A stretch of 64,000 nt of DNA from Halotalea alkalilenta DSM 17697. Its GTDB lineage: Bacteria; Pseudomonadota; Gammaproteobacteria; Pseudomonadales; Halomonadaceae. The position numbers and the translations under genes were made by a program. The stretch is taken from assembly GCF_000621205.1 (NCBI RefSeq), contig NZ_KK211234.1, positions 46,163 to 110,162 of the forward strand. Direction: 5' to 3'. Position 1 is the first letter of the stretch. Each line of letters begins with the position of its first letter. Positions 38,695 through 47,854 of this stretch are shown one piece after another. The notes under the pieces are model-generated. The model saw only the letters and a list, made by a program, of their open reading frames with translations. It was not told the origin of the DNA and did not search any database.

Positions 38695-39621
38695 TCAGTC
38701 GTCGAACCGTGCGCGGATCGAATCGAGCTCGCCCACCACCGCGGCCGGCTCCTCGGCCAGGGGCAGGTTGTCGCGGTCGTCGATGGCGTCGAAGCCGTCC
38801 GCCGGATCGGCCGGCAGCGCCGCGAACAGCGGCTCCAGGTCGGTCTGCGCAGCGCCCCGTTCGGCGACCAGTTCGAAGGTCTTGCGGCTCGCGGCCGGCG
38901 AGGTCAGCGAGGCGACCAGGACCTCGGCGATCTGGGCACGGGCCACCACACCGTCGGCGGGCGAGCTCGCCCAGTGGGTGTCGCCCTGGCGCATGACCAG
39001 TCGGTGCTGATCGTCATCGTTGTAGTCGAACCAGCCCGGCCGCACGATGGTGTAAGGCAGCCCGCTGGCGCGCACCAGCCGCTCGCCGCGACGCTTCCAG
39101 TCATGTCCCACCGTGGGTTTGGTGACCCCGACGGTGGTCATCAGCGCGATCCGTGCCGGCGCCTCGAGCACGCTCAGCACGTTGCGCACCGCGCCGTAGT
39201 TGACCTGCTCTGCCCCTCGTCGATTGTTGCCGCTGATGCCGTGGGTGAAGACGATGCCGGTGACGCCGGCGACGGCCTCGTGCAATGTCTCGGCGCGGGT
39301 CAGGTCGCCGACGACGACCTGTACGCCCGCCGGGAACAGTTCCGCCTGATCAGGGTCGCGCACCAGCGCGCGCGCCGTGTAGCCGCGCCTGACCGCCTCG
39401 GCGACGGCGAGCCTGCCGACGCTGCCACTGGCGCCGACGAACAGGACGACGGGCTTGTCTGTATTCATGATCTCCTCCCTTCCGGCATCGCGCCCGGTCG
39501 CGGCATGGTCATCGTTGGATTGCACTGCCGCCTGCGCCAGCTTCGATCCGGCGATGGCCATTGCGAGCAGCAGCGAATGGGCAAACAGGAACACAAACAC
39601 ATTCATGGTGAAGCGACTCAT
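38695..39621 (-). CDS. NmrA/atypical-SDR NAD(P)-binding protein with two possible starts
   Basis: A nucleotide-binding protein with the fold motif FVGASGSVGRLAV and the atypical-SDR body (GDLTRAETLHEAVAGVTGIV, then YTIVRPGWFDYN). Two starts in the same frame both have strong ribosome-binding sites. The ATG at 39621 follows AAAGGAG and gives 308 residues with an apparent signal peptide (VFVFLFAHSLLLAMAIAG, cleavage near LAQAA). The ATG at 39468 follows GGAGGAGATC and gives a plain 257-residue cytoplasmic protein. The longer form is listed. It lies between a secreted hydrolase gene (51 bases) and the metallo-hydrolase (37 bases). The substrate is unknown. Confidence 0.75.
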   Translation of the reverse strand: MSRFTMNVFVFLFAHSLLLAMAIAGSKLAQAAVQSNDDHAATGRDAGREEIMNTDKPVVLFVGASGSVGRLAVAEAVRRGYTARALVRDPDQAELFPAGVQVVVGDLTRAETLHEAVAGVTGIVFTHGISGNNRRGAEQVNYGAVRNVLSVLEAPARIALMTTVGVTKPTVGHDWKRRGERLVRASGLPYTIVRPGWFDYNDDDQHRLVMRQGDTHWASSPADGVVARAQIAEVLVASLTSPAASRKTFELVAERGAAQTDLEPLFAALPADPADGFDAIDDRDNLPLAEEPAAVVGELDSIRARFDD

Positions 39622-39672
39622 GCCGCACACTCCTTTGGTGACATCAATCAGCCAGCGCCCGTAATCCCGGGA

Positions 39673-40776
39673 TCAGCGGGCCACCTTGTCGTCGATCCAT
39701 GCCAGGATCAGATCGGCGATCTGCAGGTTGTTCCTGTCCATCATCATCATGTGGCTATTGCCGCGAACGCCGGTCTCCGGCGTGGTCAGGAGGCGCAGGT
39801 CGCCCCCGGCGGCGTCGATGCGCTGCTTGAGCGCCGTGCAGTCATCGAAGCGATCCTGCCAGGTCGGTCCGGGCAGCCCGGTCGGGGACGAGAGATGATC
39901 GCCGAACAGGATCAAAATCGGTGTCTGCGCCAGAATCGCGATCTCCTCATCCGTATGCACCTGAGCGTTGCAGGTGCCTGGCTCCACCATCACGATGCCG
40001 CGGATGCCTTGCGCGTCGATGATGGCCGATTCCAGCGGGTAAGGGCCGGACTGCGAGTGGGTAAGCAGCACCGCGCCGTCCAGTTGCAGCGCCAGATCCG
40101 ACAGCGCCTTCCAGTTCGGGTTGTCCTCGCGCGAGGTGCCGAGAAGATCGGGGACGCTTTGCCTGGACAGCTTGTCCGCCGCCTCGATCGGGAACTGGGT
40201 ATCCGGAAACGGCTTGCCCGGCTCCGGCCCGATACGGAAGTTGGTCCACGAACCGAAACCGTCGGCGAGCCGAAGCAGGTTCGGCTGCTCGCCGGGCGGG
40301 GTCAGTTCCGCGCGAACATTGTTGAACGTGGACTGGTCGAAGCCGGAACGCGCTCGTCCGATCTGGTCGACGACGTAGACGGGATGGCGGTTACGGACGA
40401 AATACTCGTACCAGCCCATGCGACCGTCGGGCGTGGTGTCGTAGGTCTTGCCGCTGAGCGTGGCGCCGTGGACCATCACCACCGCCACCTTGCTGGCGCC
40501 ATCGGGCACCATGTACTCGACGTACATCTGGTCGATCGTGATCCGGTCGTCCGGGCCCATGCTGCCGAGCTCGACCGCCGTCCTCTCGACCTGCTCGCCG
40601 CCGACGAAGAAGCTGCCGCGTGACTCGAGCACCAGCGGCCCCTCGGCGGGGCGAACCTCGTGCAGCTCCTGCGCGGCGGCCACGCCCGCCCCAAGCAGGG
40701 CGGACGGCAGCAGGGCGGCGGTGAGGATTGCCGCGCGCAACGGCGGGCAGACAGCCACGTAGTCCATCGAGTTCAT
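39673..40776 (-). CDS. Exported alpha/beta hydrolase (esterase-like), paralog A
   Basis: A secreted serine hydrolase of 367 residues. A signal peptide (hydrophobic 14-33, AAAQ cleavage near 35) precedes the oxyanion region VVMVHGATLSGKTYD. The nucleophile elbow is LLTHSQSG, with Ser241; the catalytic His probably lies in RGNSHMMMMD, followed by the tail NNLQIADLILAWIDD. It is clearly related along its whole length to the hydrolase at 42072-43181 (same tail, same THSQ elbow). Family members are annotated as esterases or lipases of unknown substrate. Part of the minus-strand run of secreted enzymes. Confidence 0.82.
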   Translation of the reverse strand: MNSMDYVAVCPPLRAAILTAALLPSALLGAGVAAAQELHEVRPAEGPLVLESRGSFFVGGEQVERTAVELGSMGPDDRITIDQMYVEYMVPDGASKVAVVMVHGATLSGKTYDTTPDGRMGWYEYFVRNRHPVYVVDQIGRARSGFDQSTFNNVRAELTPPGEQPNLLRLADGFGSWTNFRIGPEPGKPFPDTQFPIEAADKLSRQSVPDLLGTSREDNPNWKALSDLALQLDGAVLLTHSQSGPYPLESAIIDAQGIRGIVMVEPGTCNAQVHTDEEIAILAQTPILILFGDHLSSPTGLPGPTWQDRFDDCTALKQRIDAAGGDLRLLTTPETGVRGNSHMMMMDRNNLQIADLILAWIDDKVAR

Positions 40777-40891
40777 CGGTCCTGTTCTCCCGTCCGTTTG
40801 CTGGGGGCGTCGCAGCGGCGCTGCAACGCCGTTGCCCCGAACCTCGATGCATGCGTGGATCAGGCCCGTTGGCTGGTTCCCGATCGGGTCG

Positions 40892-41947
40892 TCAGAGCGT
40901 CCTGGCGTAGAACGGAGTCAACTTGCCAATCGCAGCGTCCACGTATTCGGGAACCCAATAGGTTTCGATATGCGTGGCGCCTTCGATCTCGAACAGCTCC
41001 TTGTCCTGCGTGCCGGTGGCCTTGGCGAACGCGTCCTGGCTCATGTACAGGCTGTCGGCCTCGCTTCCCGCGATCATCAGCAGCGGCTGCTGGATCAGCT
41101 CGATCTGGTCGGTGGCGTCCCAGCGCATCAGGTCCAGCAGGCTGCTGGTGGTGTAGCGGAAGGTCGAGTTGGGGTGCGCGTGCGTTTTCCAGTAGTACTC
41201 ATAGCCCTGCCGGTACAGATCGAACGGCAAAGCGGCGATCTGCTCGTCGGTCAGGTTGGCATCGCCCGAGTAGAGCACTTCCCCGCCGGCCGCTTCCTGG
41301 GCGCGGGCCTCAGAGGCCTGCTGCAGACGCTGCTGGATGGTGTCCAGCTGCGAATCCACGTAGCCATTGCGACGAACCCGGCCTGAGTTGAACATGCTCA
41401 CCGTCGCAATCGACTTGAACCGCTTGTCGGTCTTCGCTGCGGCCAATGAGTACCCACCGCCGCCGCAGATGCCGAGCAGGCCCAGGCGCTCCTCATCGAC
41501 TCCCGCATATTGGGAGATGAAGTCCGCCATGCCGTGGATGTCCTCTATCCGGTACGCCGGCTTGTCCACACTGCGCGGCTCGCCTCCGCTCGCCCCCTGG
41601 TAGGCCGCATCCGCGGTGATCGTGATGTAGCCCTCCTCGGCCATCCGCTGCGCGTACAGGCCGGCTACCTGTTCCTTCACCCCGCCGTTGGGGTGCGCCA
41701 CCACCAGTGTCGGGTAGCTCCCATTGGGGTCGTAGTCGGCCGGGGTGTAGACGTTGGCGGCAATATCCAGGCCATTGAGCTTGTACGAGACCGGATGAAT
41801 ATTGACCTGACCCGGCACGTTCTCGGTGATCGCGCCATCGTAGGCCAGAGTGAACGGGTTCTTTCTATAGTCCGCCGCGCCAGCCTCGCCCGCCGAGATG
41901 CCTATCACTGCTGCCAGGAGGGTGGCTTTCAAAATCGAGTGTGTCAT
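40892..41947 (-). CDS. Exported alpha/beta hydrolase of the YcjY/dienelactone-hydrolase type
   Basis: A 351-residue secreted protein with a signal peptide (about 5-24). The fold shows LVVAHPNGGVKEQVAGLYAQRMAEEGY and the nucleophile elbow GICGGGG, in which Cys161 takes the place of the usual serine. A cysteine nucleophile is typical of dienelactone hydrolases and of the YcjY/YghX relatives. The catalytic His is probably in EIEGATHIETY. It stands between the two related serine hydrolases. An activity on lactones or thioesters is suggested, not shown. Confidence 0.8.
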   Translation of the reverse strand: MTHSILKATLLAAVIGISAGEAGAADYRKNPFTLAYDGAITENVPGQVNIHPVSYKLNGLDIAANVYTPADYDPNGSYPTLVVAHPNGGVKEQVAGLYAQRMAEEGYITITADAAYQGASGGEPRSVDKPAYRIEDIHGMADFISQYAGVDEERLGLLGICGGGGYSLAAAKTDKRFKSIATVSMFNSGRVRRNGYVDSQLDTIQQRLQQASEARAQEAAGGEVLYSGDANLTDEQIAALPFDLYRQGYEYYWKTHAHPNSTFRYTTSSLLDLMRWDATDQIELIQQPLLMIAGSEADSLYMSQDAFAKATGTQDKELFEIEGATHIETYWVPEYVDAAIGKLTPFYARTL

Positions 41948-42071
41948 GCGAATACCCCTAGAGATTAGAATCTACGCTCCAGACGATGTGCTGGAACCTT
42001 CACGACCGTCGGCCGTCGTCCGTCGTCCTCGATATCCATCGCTGCTTCGTCACAGTCGACGCACTTCCCCG

Positions 42072-43181
42072 TCAGTCCAGATCTTTCTTTGCAAGAAAGT
42101 TCGACACCAGGTCCGCGATCTGGACGTTGTTCAGATCCGACATCGGGAAGTGCGTATTGCCCTTGATGCCGACTTCCGGCAAATGGACCAGCGTCACGTC
42201 GCCCCCGTGCTGGTTGACCGTGTCGCGCCACAGCCGGGCCATCGTCAGCCGGGCACGCCAGCTGTCCTGGGCGGGCAGGTCGACCGTCTGTTCGGGGATG
42301 TTGTCGCCGAAGATCACCAGGATCGGGATCTTCGTCAGCGCCGCGAACTGCGCCAGCGGCACCGTCGCTCCCTGCACCGTGTCGAACGCGCTGGGGATCG
42401 GCGCGGGTACCTCGCCTTCGGGGAAGACGAAGCTGCTGCCCGGCTCGAAAGCCACGATGGCCTTGACGTTGTCATTCTTGATCGCAGTCAACCAGCCCGG
42501 CCCACCGCCTTGCGAATGGGTGAAGAGGATGCCGGGACCGGCTTTGTCGAATACCGCCGACACACCGTCGGAGACCACCTCCATGTCGAACGGCCCGGTA
42601 TTCGGCGTCATCGCGCGAAAGAACTGCTCACGCGTCTGCGCGTCGCGGGCGAACTGCACGCCGTCGAAATACTCTGGCCACAGGCCGATGCGGAACTGGT
42701 TGAACCAGAGCTGCTCGTCCGGCGTCGGCTCGAGGGTCGCCTCGACCATGCTGCGTCCGGCATCGCCGCGGCGCGGTTGGTCGACCAGGTACACGCCGAA
42801 GCCACGGCGCAGGAACAGGTTCTGGAAACCCTCGCGACCATCGGCCGTCGTCTCCCAGGTCTTGGAAAACTGACCGGCACCATGCCACATGACGATCGGC
42901 AGCTTTCGGGCATTCACGGGTATCTGGTAGAACGCGTAGGCGTGGTCGCCGTGATAGGTCTGGCCGGCAGGGTTCATCGGTTCGCGCGGATCGAAGGTAC
43001 CGGGGGCAGTGGCCACCTGACCGCCGGCCGCGAAGCTGCCCTGGTCCTGAATGACCAACGGCGCCGGCTCGTTGGCATCCGCCGCCATCGCGGCAGCGCT
43101 GGCGGCGAGCGCGGCAGCACCGACCACGCCTGTCAGGAACCGCTTGAGTGTGCTGGGCCGAGTAGCAACGTTCCCTGTCAT
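42072..43181 (-). CDS. Exported alpha/beta hydrolase (esterase-like), paralog B
   Basis: A secreted serine hydrolase of 369 residues with signal peptide (hydrophobic 17-33, cleavage near AMA-AD). The oxyanion strand is IVMWHGAGQFSKTWE and the nucleophile elbow LFTHSQGGGPGW with Ser223; the His lies in KGNTHFPMSD. It shares the whole architecture with the hydrolase at 39673-40776, so the two arose by duplication. Its start lies four bases from the stop of the carboxymuconolactone-decarboxylase-like gene, and its ribosome-binding site overlaps that gene's end, so the pair is translationally linked. Confidence 0.82.
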   Translation of the reverse strand: MTGNVATRPSTLKRFLTGVVGAAALAASAAAMAADANEPAPLVIQDQGSFAAGGQVATAPGTFDPREPMNPAGQTYHGDHAYAFYQIPVNARKLPIVMWHGAGQFSKTWETTADGREGFQNLFLRRGFGVYLVDQPRRGDAGRSMVEATLEPTPDEQLWFNQFRIGLWPEYFDGVQFARDAQTREQFFRAMTPNTGPFDMEVVSDGVSAVFDKAGPGILFTHSQGGGPGWLTAIKNDNVKAIVAFEPGSSFVFPEGEVPAPIPSAFDTVQGATVPLAQFAALTKIPILVIFGDNIPEQTVDLPAQDSWRARLTMARLWRDTVNQHGGDVTLVHLPEVGIKGNTHFPMSDLNNVQIADLVSNFLAKKDLD

Positions 43182-43185
43182 TGAC

Positions 43186-43956
43186 TCAGGTCCTTTCCGT
43201 AAACACTGACTGCAGCACCGGTAGTGCCGACATCGCGCGTGGCCACCCGGCGTAGAAGGCCAGGTGGGTGACGGCCTCGACGGCCTGCGTCTGCGTCAGC
43301 CCGCTGTCCATGGCGCGGTTGAGGTGAAACGGCACCTGGTCGAGCTGGCCGCGGGCGATCAGCGCGGCCATCGTGATCAGGCTGCGGTCGCGTGGCGCCA
43401 GATCCGGACGCCGCCAGAGGTCGGCGAACAGCACCTCGTCGGTATAGCGCGCCAGCTCCGGCGCGATCGGGGCGACGTTCTCCTCGACCGTCGCCGCGCG
43501 CTGGGCCTCGAACGCCTCATCGACGGGGAGCAGTTCCTCCGATGCGGGGTGATACTGCTCGGGGTCGATTCCTCGCTCGGTGAAGACGTTTCTCGCCACA
43601 CCCACCGCGCTCATTCCATTCGGCCAACCGGTGTAAAAGGCCAGGTGAGTGATGAGCCCGATGATCTCGCTGGGCTCCACCCCATTGTCCAGCGCGAGAT
43701 TGATGTGCGACGTCATTTGCGCACTCTGGCCGTTCGCCAGCAGGGAAGATAGCGTTACCAGGCTGCGGTCGCGCGGCGCGAGCTCCTCGCGTTTCCATAC
43801 ATCACCGAACAGCACGTCCTGCGTATAGGCAAAGAGCTGGGGCGCGGTCTCCCGCGCCTGCCGTGCGGCCGGCGTTTCCGGCACCGAACTCTGTGCGCTT
43901 GCCGGCAGCGACGTGGTGAGCAACAGCGCCGGTAACAGCAGTGAAAAAGGCTTCAT
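43186..43956 (-). CDS. Exported tandem carboxymuconolactone-decarboxylase-like (CMD/AhpD-fold) protein
   Basis: A 256-residue protein with a signal peptide (about 5-21, ASAQ) and two CMD domains. Domain 1 (about 38-125) and domain 2 (about 165-253) each carry LAPRDRSL, a central helix with the conserved His (SHINLALDNG; FHLNRAMDSG) and THLAFYTGWP/THLAFYAGWP. No cysteine is present, so it cannot be a CxxC-type AhpD peroxidase partner. It resembles 4-carboxymuconolactone decarboxylase and related lactone enzymes. AGGAG precedes the ATG at 43956. It lies between the Bcr-type exporter (33 bases) and a secreted hydrolase (4 bases). Confidence 0.85.
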   Translation of the reverse strand: MKPFSLLLPALLLTTSLPASAQSSVPETPAARQARETAPQLFAYTQDVLFGDVWKREELAPRDRSLVTLSSLLANGQSAQMTSHINLALDNGVEPSEIIGLITHLAFYTGWPNGMSAVGVARNVFTERGIDPEQYHPASEELLPVDEAFEAQRAATVEENVAPIAPELARYTDEVLFADLWRRPDLAPRDRSLITMAALIARGQLDQVPFHLNRAMDSGLTQTQAVEAVTHLAFYAGWPRAMSALPVLQSVFTERT

Positions 43957-43989
43957 GGATGCATATCTCCTATTGAGTGCGAGAGGTCA

Positions 43990-45267
43990 TCACCCCTGCG
44001 CTTCGGCGGTGGAGTGGCGTGTACGGATATGGGTGGCGATCACGGATGTCACCAGGCAGCCGAGGCCGGTCAGTCCCATGATCCAGGCCATCGTCCAAGG
44101 GGTGCCGTCCGAGAACCAGCCCAGCATCGCCGCGCTGAGGATGCCGCTGCCGTAGTGCATCGCCCCGAGCAGCGAGGACGCCGACCCGGCCTGATGTGGA
44201 AAGGCGGACAATGCGCCAGCGACCGAATTGGCCACGATCAGCCCATTCATCGACATGAACAGAAAGATCGGGATCACCAGGCCGAGCAATCCACCCCAGC
44301 CGAACCAAGCGTTGACCGCGAGCACGACACCGGCCAGGGCCAGGACCCAAGTGCCGATGTGGAACAATTGCTCGCTTCCCATCCGTCTCAGTAGCCGGCG
44401 ATTGACGAAGTTCGCCGCCATCATGCCAGCGATGTTCAGGCCGAAAAGCCAACCATAAGCTTGAGGCGAGACATGGTAGTACTCGATGTACGCGAACGGC
44501 GTGCCGACGATGAAGGCGTAGGCCCCGGCGTAGAAGAAGCCGCCGCAGACCGCGTAGCCCATCAGCCGGGCATCGCCCAGCAGCGCCCAATAGCCGACCA
44601 GCGTCTGCCTCAGCGGCGTGGCCGAGCGACGAGAAGGCGGCAGGCTCTCAGGCAGCGCCAGCAACGAAATCAGGGTCAGCACGCCGATGCCGGCCAACGT
44701 CCAGAAGATCCCCTGCCATGACCAGAACGCCAGGATCTGCCCGCCGAGCAGCGGCCCGACCAGTGGGGCGACCCCCATGATCAGGATCAATGTCGACAGC
44801 ATCCGCGCCGACTGTTCGCGGTCGTAGAGATCGCGCACCATGGCGCGCGACAGCACCGGCCCCACGCAGGCGCCCACTGCCTGCACCACGCGCCAGACCA
44901 TCATCTGCGTCACCGTGGCCGACAGCGCGCAGCCCACCGAGCCGATCGTGAACAGCACCAGACCGACCGCGATGGGCAACCGGCGGCCATAGCGATCACT
45001 GATCGGTCCCCACAGCAGCTGGCCCAGGCTGAAGCCGACCAGGAACGCGGAGAAAGTCAGCTCGATGCCGGCCGAGGTCGCATGCAGGTCGCGGCCGATG
45101 GTCGGCAGCGCCGGCAGGTACATGTCCGTGGAGACCGACGCGAACGACATCAGCGCGCTGAGGATCAGCAGCACACGCAGTTCGCTGCCTCGCCCGGCGA
45201 CGGCACCGCCCGCCTCTGCCGGGTCGGCAGCGGATGCACTGGCTACGGTCGGTTTGCGTGACGTCAT
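43990..45267 (-). CDS. Bcr/CflA-family MFS drug exporter
   Basis: A twelve-helix drug:H+ antiporter of 425 residues. It shows the family pattern VSTDMYLPALPTIGRDL (helix 1), GPISDRYGRRLPIAVG (loop 2-3) and RVVQAVGACVGPVLSRAMVRDLYD (helix 4-5). The group includes Bcr, CmlA and florfenicol exporters. The ATG at 45267 gives a standard length; the GGAG upstream is 12 bases away and weak. It starts the run exporter, CMD protein, hydrolase, so it may export a compound handled by those enzymes. Confidence 0.88.
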   Translation of the reverse strand: MTSRKPTVASASAADPAEAGGAVAGRGSELRVLLILSALMSFASVSTDMYLPALPTIGRDLHATSAGIELTFSAFLVGFSLGQLLWGPISDRYGRRLPIAVGLVLFTIGSVGCALSATVTQMMVWRVVQAVGACVGPVLSRAMVRDLYDREQSARMLSTLILIMGVAPLVGPLLGGQILAFWSWQGIFWTLAGIGVLTLISLLALPESLPPSRRSATPLRQTLVGYWALLGDARLMGYAVCGGFFYAGAYAFIVGTPFAYIEYYHVSPQAYGWLFGLNIAGMMAANFVNRRLLRRMGSEQLFHIGTWVLALAGVVLAVNAWFGWGGLLGLVIPIFLFMSMNGLIVANSVAGALSAFPHQAGSASSLLGAMHYGSGILSAAMLGWFSDGTPWTMAWIMGLTGLGCLVTSVIATHIRTRHSTAEAQG

Positions 45268-45429
45268 TGTGACAGCGGTCTCCACGACAGGTCGTTCGCA
45301 GGATGGATCAGCAGGCGCCCTCGATATCCGTAGCATGGCTCAGCCCGCAACCGTAGCTGCAACGGCACGCGCCGCCGGAGGGTTGATGCAGACCATGCCG
45401 CTGGAGACCTTCCCGGCCATGGCTCACGC

Positions 45430-46479
45430 TCAGGCGGCGGACAGCGAGGCCATGTCGATGACGAAGCGATAACGCACGTCGGCCTTCTCCATGCGCTCGA
45501 ACGCCTGGTTGATCTGATCCATGCGGATCATCTCGCAATCCGGCAGGATGTTCTTCCGGGCGCAAAAATCGAGCATCTCCTGGGTCTCGCGAATGCCGCC
45601 GATCGGCGAACCGGCGACCCGACGGCGGCCGAGCAGCAGCGGGACGGTGCTGAGCTCGTTCATCGGACCGACCTGGCCGACGATGACCAGGGTGCCGTCC
45701 ACGTCGAGCAGCGGCAGGTAGGGATCCAGCTCATGCTTGACCGGCACGGTGTCGATGATCAGATCGAAACCGTTGGCGGCCTTGGCCATCGCCTCGGGGT
45801 CGGAAGACACCAGCAGGCGGTCGGCGCCCAGCGCCAGCGCATCGGACTCCTTGTCCTTGGTGCGGCTGAGCACGGTCACGTCGGCGCCAAGACCCACGGC
45901 CAGCTTGACCGCCATATGGCCCAGCCCCCCCAGGCCGATTACGCCGACCCGGCTGCCGGGGCCGACATTCCAGGTGCGCAGCGGGGAATAGGTGGTGATG
46001 CCGGCGCACAGCAGCGGTGCTGCCTTGGAGAGGTCGAGCCCTTCAGGCATGCGCAGGCAGAACTCTTCACGCACGACCAGGTGCTTGGAGTAGCCGCCCT
46101 GGGTGTTCTCGCCGTTGATGCGGTCCACGCCGCAGTAGGTACCGGTATTGCCTTCGCGGCAGAGCTGCTCCTCGCCATGGTGGCACTGGTCGCATTCCTG
46201 GCAGCTGTCCACCATGCAGCCGACCGCTACGTGATCACCCACCTTGTATCTGGCAACCTCGGCACCGACCTCGATCACTCGTCCGACGATCTCATGGCCG
46301 GGCACGATCGGATAGTAGCTCCAACCCCAGTCGTTGCGCGCGGTGTGCAGATCGGAGTGGCACACGCCGCAGTAGAGGATCTCCATGGCGACATCGTTGG
46401 GACGCAGCGCGCGGCGCTCGAACGAGAACGGCGCGAGCGGAGAATCTGGATTGAAAGCGGCATAACCAGTGGTTTGCAT
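45430..46479 (-). CDS. Zinc-dependent NAD(P) alcohol dehydrogenase (YahK/CAD-like)
   Basis: A 349-residue medium-chain dehydrogenase that would reduce aldehydes to alcohols with NADPH. Catalytic zinc ligands lie in CGVCHSDLH (37-45) and GHE (61-63); structural zinc cysteines in CQECDQCHHGEEQLC. The cofactor fold is GLGGLGHMAVKLA. The layout matches E. coli YahK and the cinnamyl-alcohol-dehydrogenase group. TTGGAG precedes the ATG at 46479. It is the first gene of the long minus-strand block and is divergent from an SDR across a 495-base spacer. Confidence 0.92.
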   Translation of the reverse strand: MQTTGYAAFNPDSPLAPFSFERRALRPNDVAMEILYCGVCHSDLHTARNDWGWSYYPIVPGHEIVGRVIEVGAEVARYKVGDHVAVGCMVDSCQECDQCHHGEEQLCREGNTGTYCGVDRINGENTQGGYSKHLVVREEFCLRMPEGLDLSKAAPLLCAGITTYSPLRTWNVGPGSRVGVIGLGGLGHMAVKLAVGLGADVTVLSRTKDKESDALALGADRLLVSSDPEAMAKAANGFDLIIDTVPVKHELDPYLPLLDVDGTLVIVGQVGPMNELSTVPLLLGRRRVAGSPIGGIRETQEMLDFCARKNILPDCEMIRMDQINQAFERMEKADVRYRFVIDMASLSAA

Positions 46480-46974
46480 GGTCGAACTCCAACAGGGCCA
46501 ACATGAAGAGGATCCGGATGCGCGAAGCGCCGAGGGCCGCAGCCCGGGTACCGATACGGCACTACCAGCGGCACACGCAGTGCCAGCAAGTTAGGCGCGA
46601 CAAATGACGTCCTGCCTTATCGACGCTTCACCCAGGGCACCTCATCTTAGGGACGAAATTCCATCCGATTAAGAGGGCTGTTCCGCATGCAATGATGAGC
46701 TGAACTAATAAATAACCTATCGGCACGCGATCGCAGCTTGAACGATGGCGAGCGTGAAGAGCATTTTCAACTGCCCTTCCCTCTTCCCTTGCAAACGAGC
46801 TGAAACCCAGTGACGACGCGGGCTCCAGCGCAACATCGAGCCCATTTATCGCTCCGGCTCAGCACGGCATGCACGCGCGCGCAATAATCAAAAGAGCACA
46901 TCGGGACTAAGATGATCTTCTTGAGATAGCAACGATCGATTCAACTTGATTCAGCTATTTATAAGGACCAAAAC
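46480..46974. other. 495-base AT-richer divergent spacer
   Basis: Separates the alcohol dehydrogenase (minus) from the SDR (plus). It is visibly richer in A and T than its neighbours, especially 46600-46740 and 46880-46970, and should contain both promoters. No gene with protein-like composition and no RNA gene was recognised. Confidence 0.5.
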
Positions 46975-47811
46975 ATGTCATCCACACGGAATACTTGGCT
47001 GGTCACCGGATGCTCCACCGGCCTGGGCCGCGCTTTGGTGCAAGTATTGATCGAGCGCGGCAAGCAGGTGATCGCGACAGCACGTCGCCCGGAGACGCTC
47101 GATGATCTCGTCCGCGGTGCCGACAATGCCCGGGTACTGAAGCTCGATGTGACCGACGAAAACGAAGTCCGCACTGTCGTCGCTCAGGCGGAGCAGGCAT
47201 TCGGTGGGATCGACGTCCTGGTCAACAATGCGGGCTACGGCTACATCTCAGCGATCGAAGAAGCCGACGAGGAGGACTACCGCGCCCTTTTTGAAACCAA
47301 CGTGTTCGGGCTCATCGCCATGACCCGGGCCGCGCTGCCGGGCATGCGCCAGCGGGGGCACGGCCATGTGGTGAACGTTTCGTCCGTCGGTGGCGTCATG
47401 GGCAACCCAGGCTCCGGCTTCTATGCGGCCACCAAGTTCGCCGTCGTTGGCTTCACCGAGGCCTTGTCCAAGGAAGCGGCTCATCTTGGCATCAAGGCCA
47501 CCGTGGTCGAACCCGGGGCCTTCCGCACCGACTGGGCCGGGAGGTCGCTCAAGACTCCCCGCCATCCGATCCCGGCCTATGAAGAGACCGTCCATGCCAG
47601 GATCAAAGGGCTCTCGCAGTTCAGCGGCAAGCAAAGCGGTGACCCGGTCCGGGCGGCGAAAGCCATTTTCGCCGCGGTGGAGAGCCCAGAGCCTCCCCTG
47701 CATCTGGTGCTGGGCTCCGACGGCCTGCGGCTGGTCCGCCAGCAGCTTCGTAGCCTTTCCGACGAGTTGGAAAAATGGAAGGAGCAAACGGTCAGCGCGG
47801 ATTTCCAGTGA
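46975..47811 (+). CDS. Short-chain dehydrogenase/reductase
   Basis: A cytoplasmic classical SDR of 278 residues: cofactor loop TGCSTGLGR (11-19), NNAGYGY (about 83-89), catalytic Ser in NVSSVGG and the YxxxK pair in FYAATKFAV. After the fold comes EPGAFRTDWAGRSL, shared with the SDR at 55314-56177, so the two are close relatives. AAGGA precedes the ATG. It faces the PQQ-type dehydrogenase tail to tail. The substrate is unknown. Confidence 0.88.
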   Translation: MSSTRNTWLVTGCSTGLGRALVQVLIERGKQVIATARRPETLDDLVRGADNARVLKLDVTDENEVRTVVAQAEQAFGGIDVLVNNAGYGYISAIEEADEEDYRALFETNVFGLIAMTRAALPGMRQRGHGHVVNVSSVGGVMGNPGSGFYAATKFAVVGFTEALSKEAAHLGIKATVVEPGAFRTDWAGRSLKTPRHPIPAYEETVHARIKGLSQFSGKQSGDPVRAAKAIFAAVESPEPPLHLVLGSDGLRLVRQQLRSLSDELEKWKEQTVSADFQ

Positions 47812-47854
47812 GCACTTTTCCGGGGAAAGCCATCATGGCCGCAACGCAGCGCCT

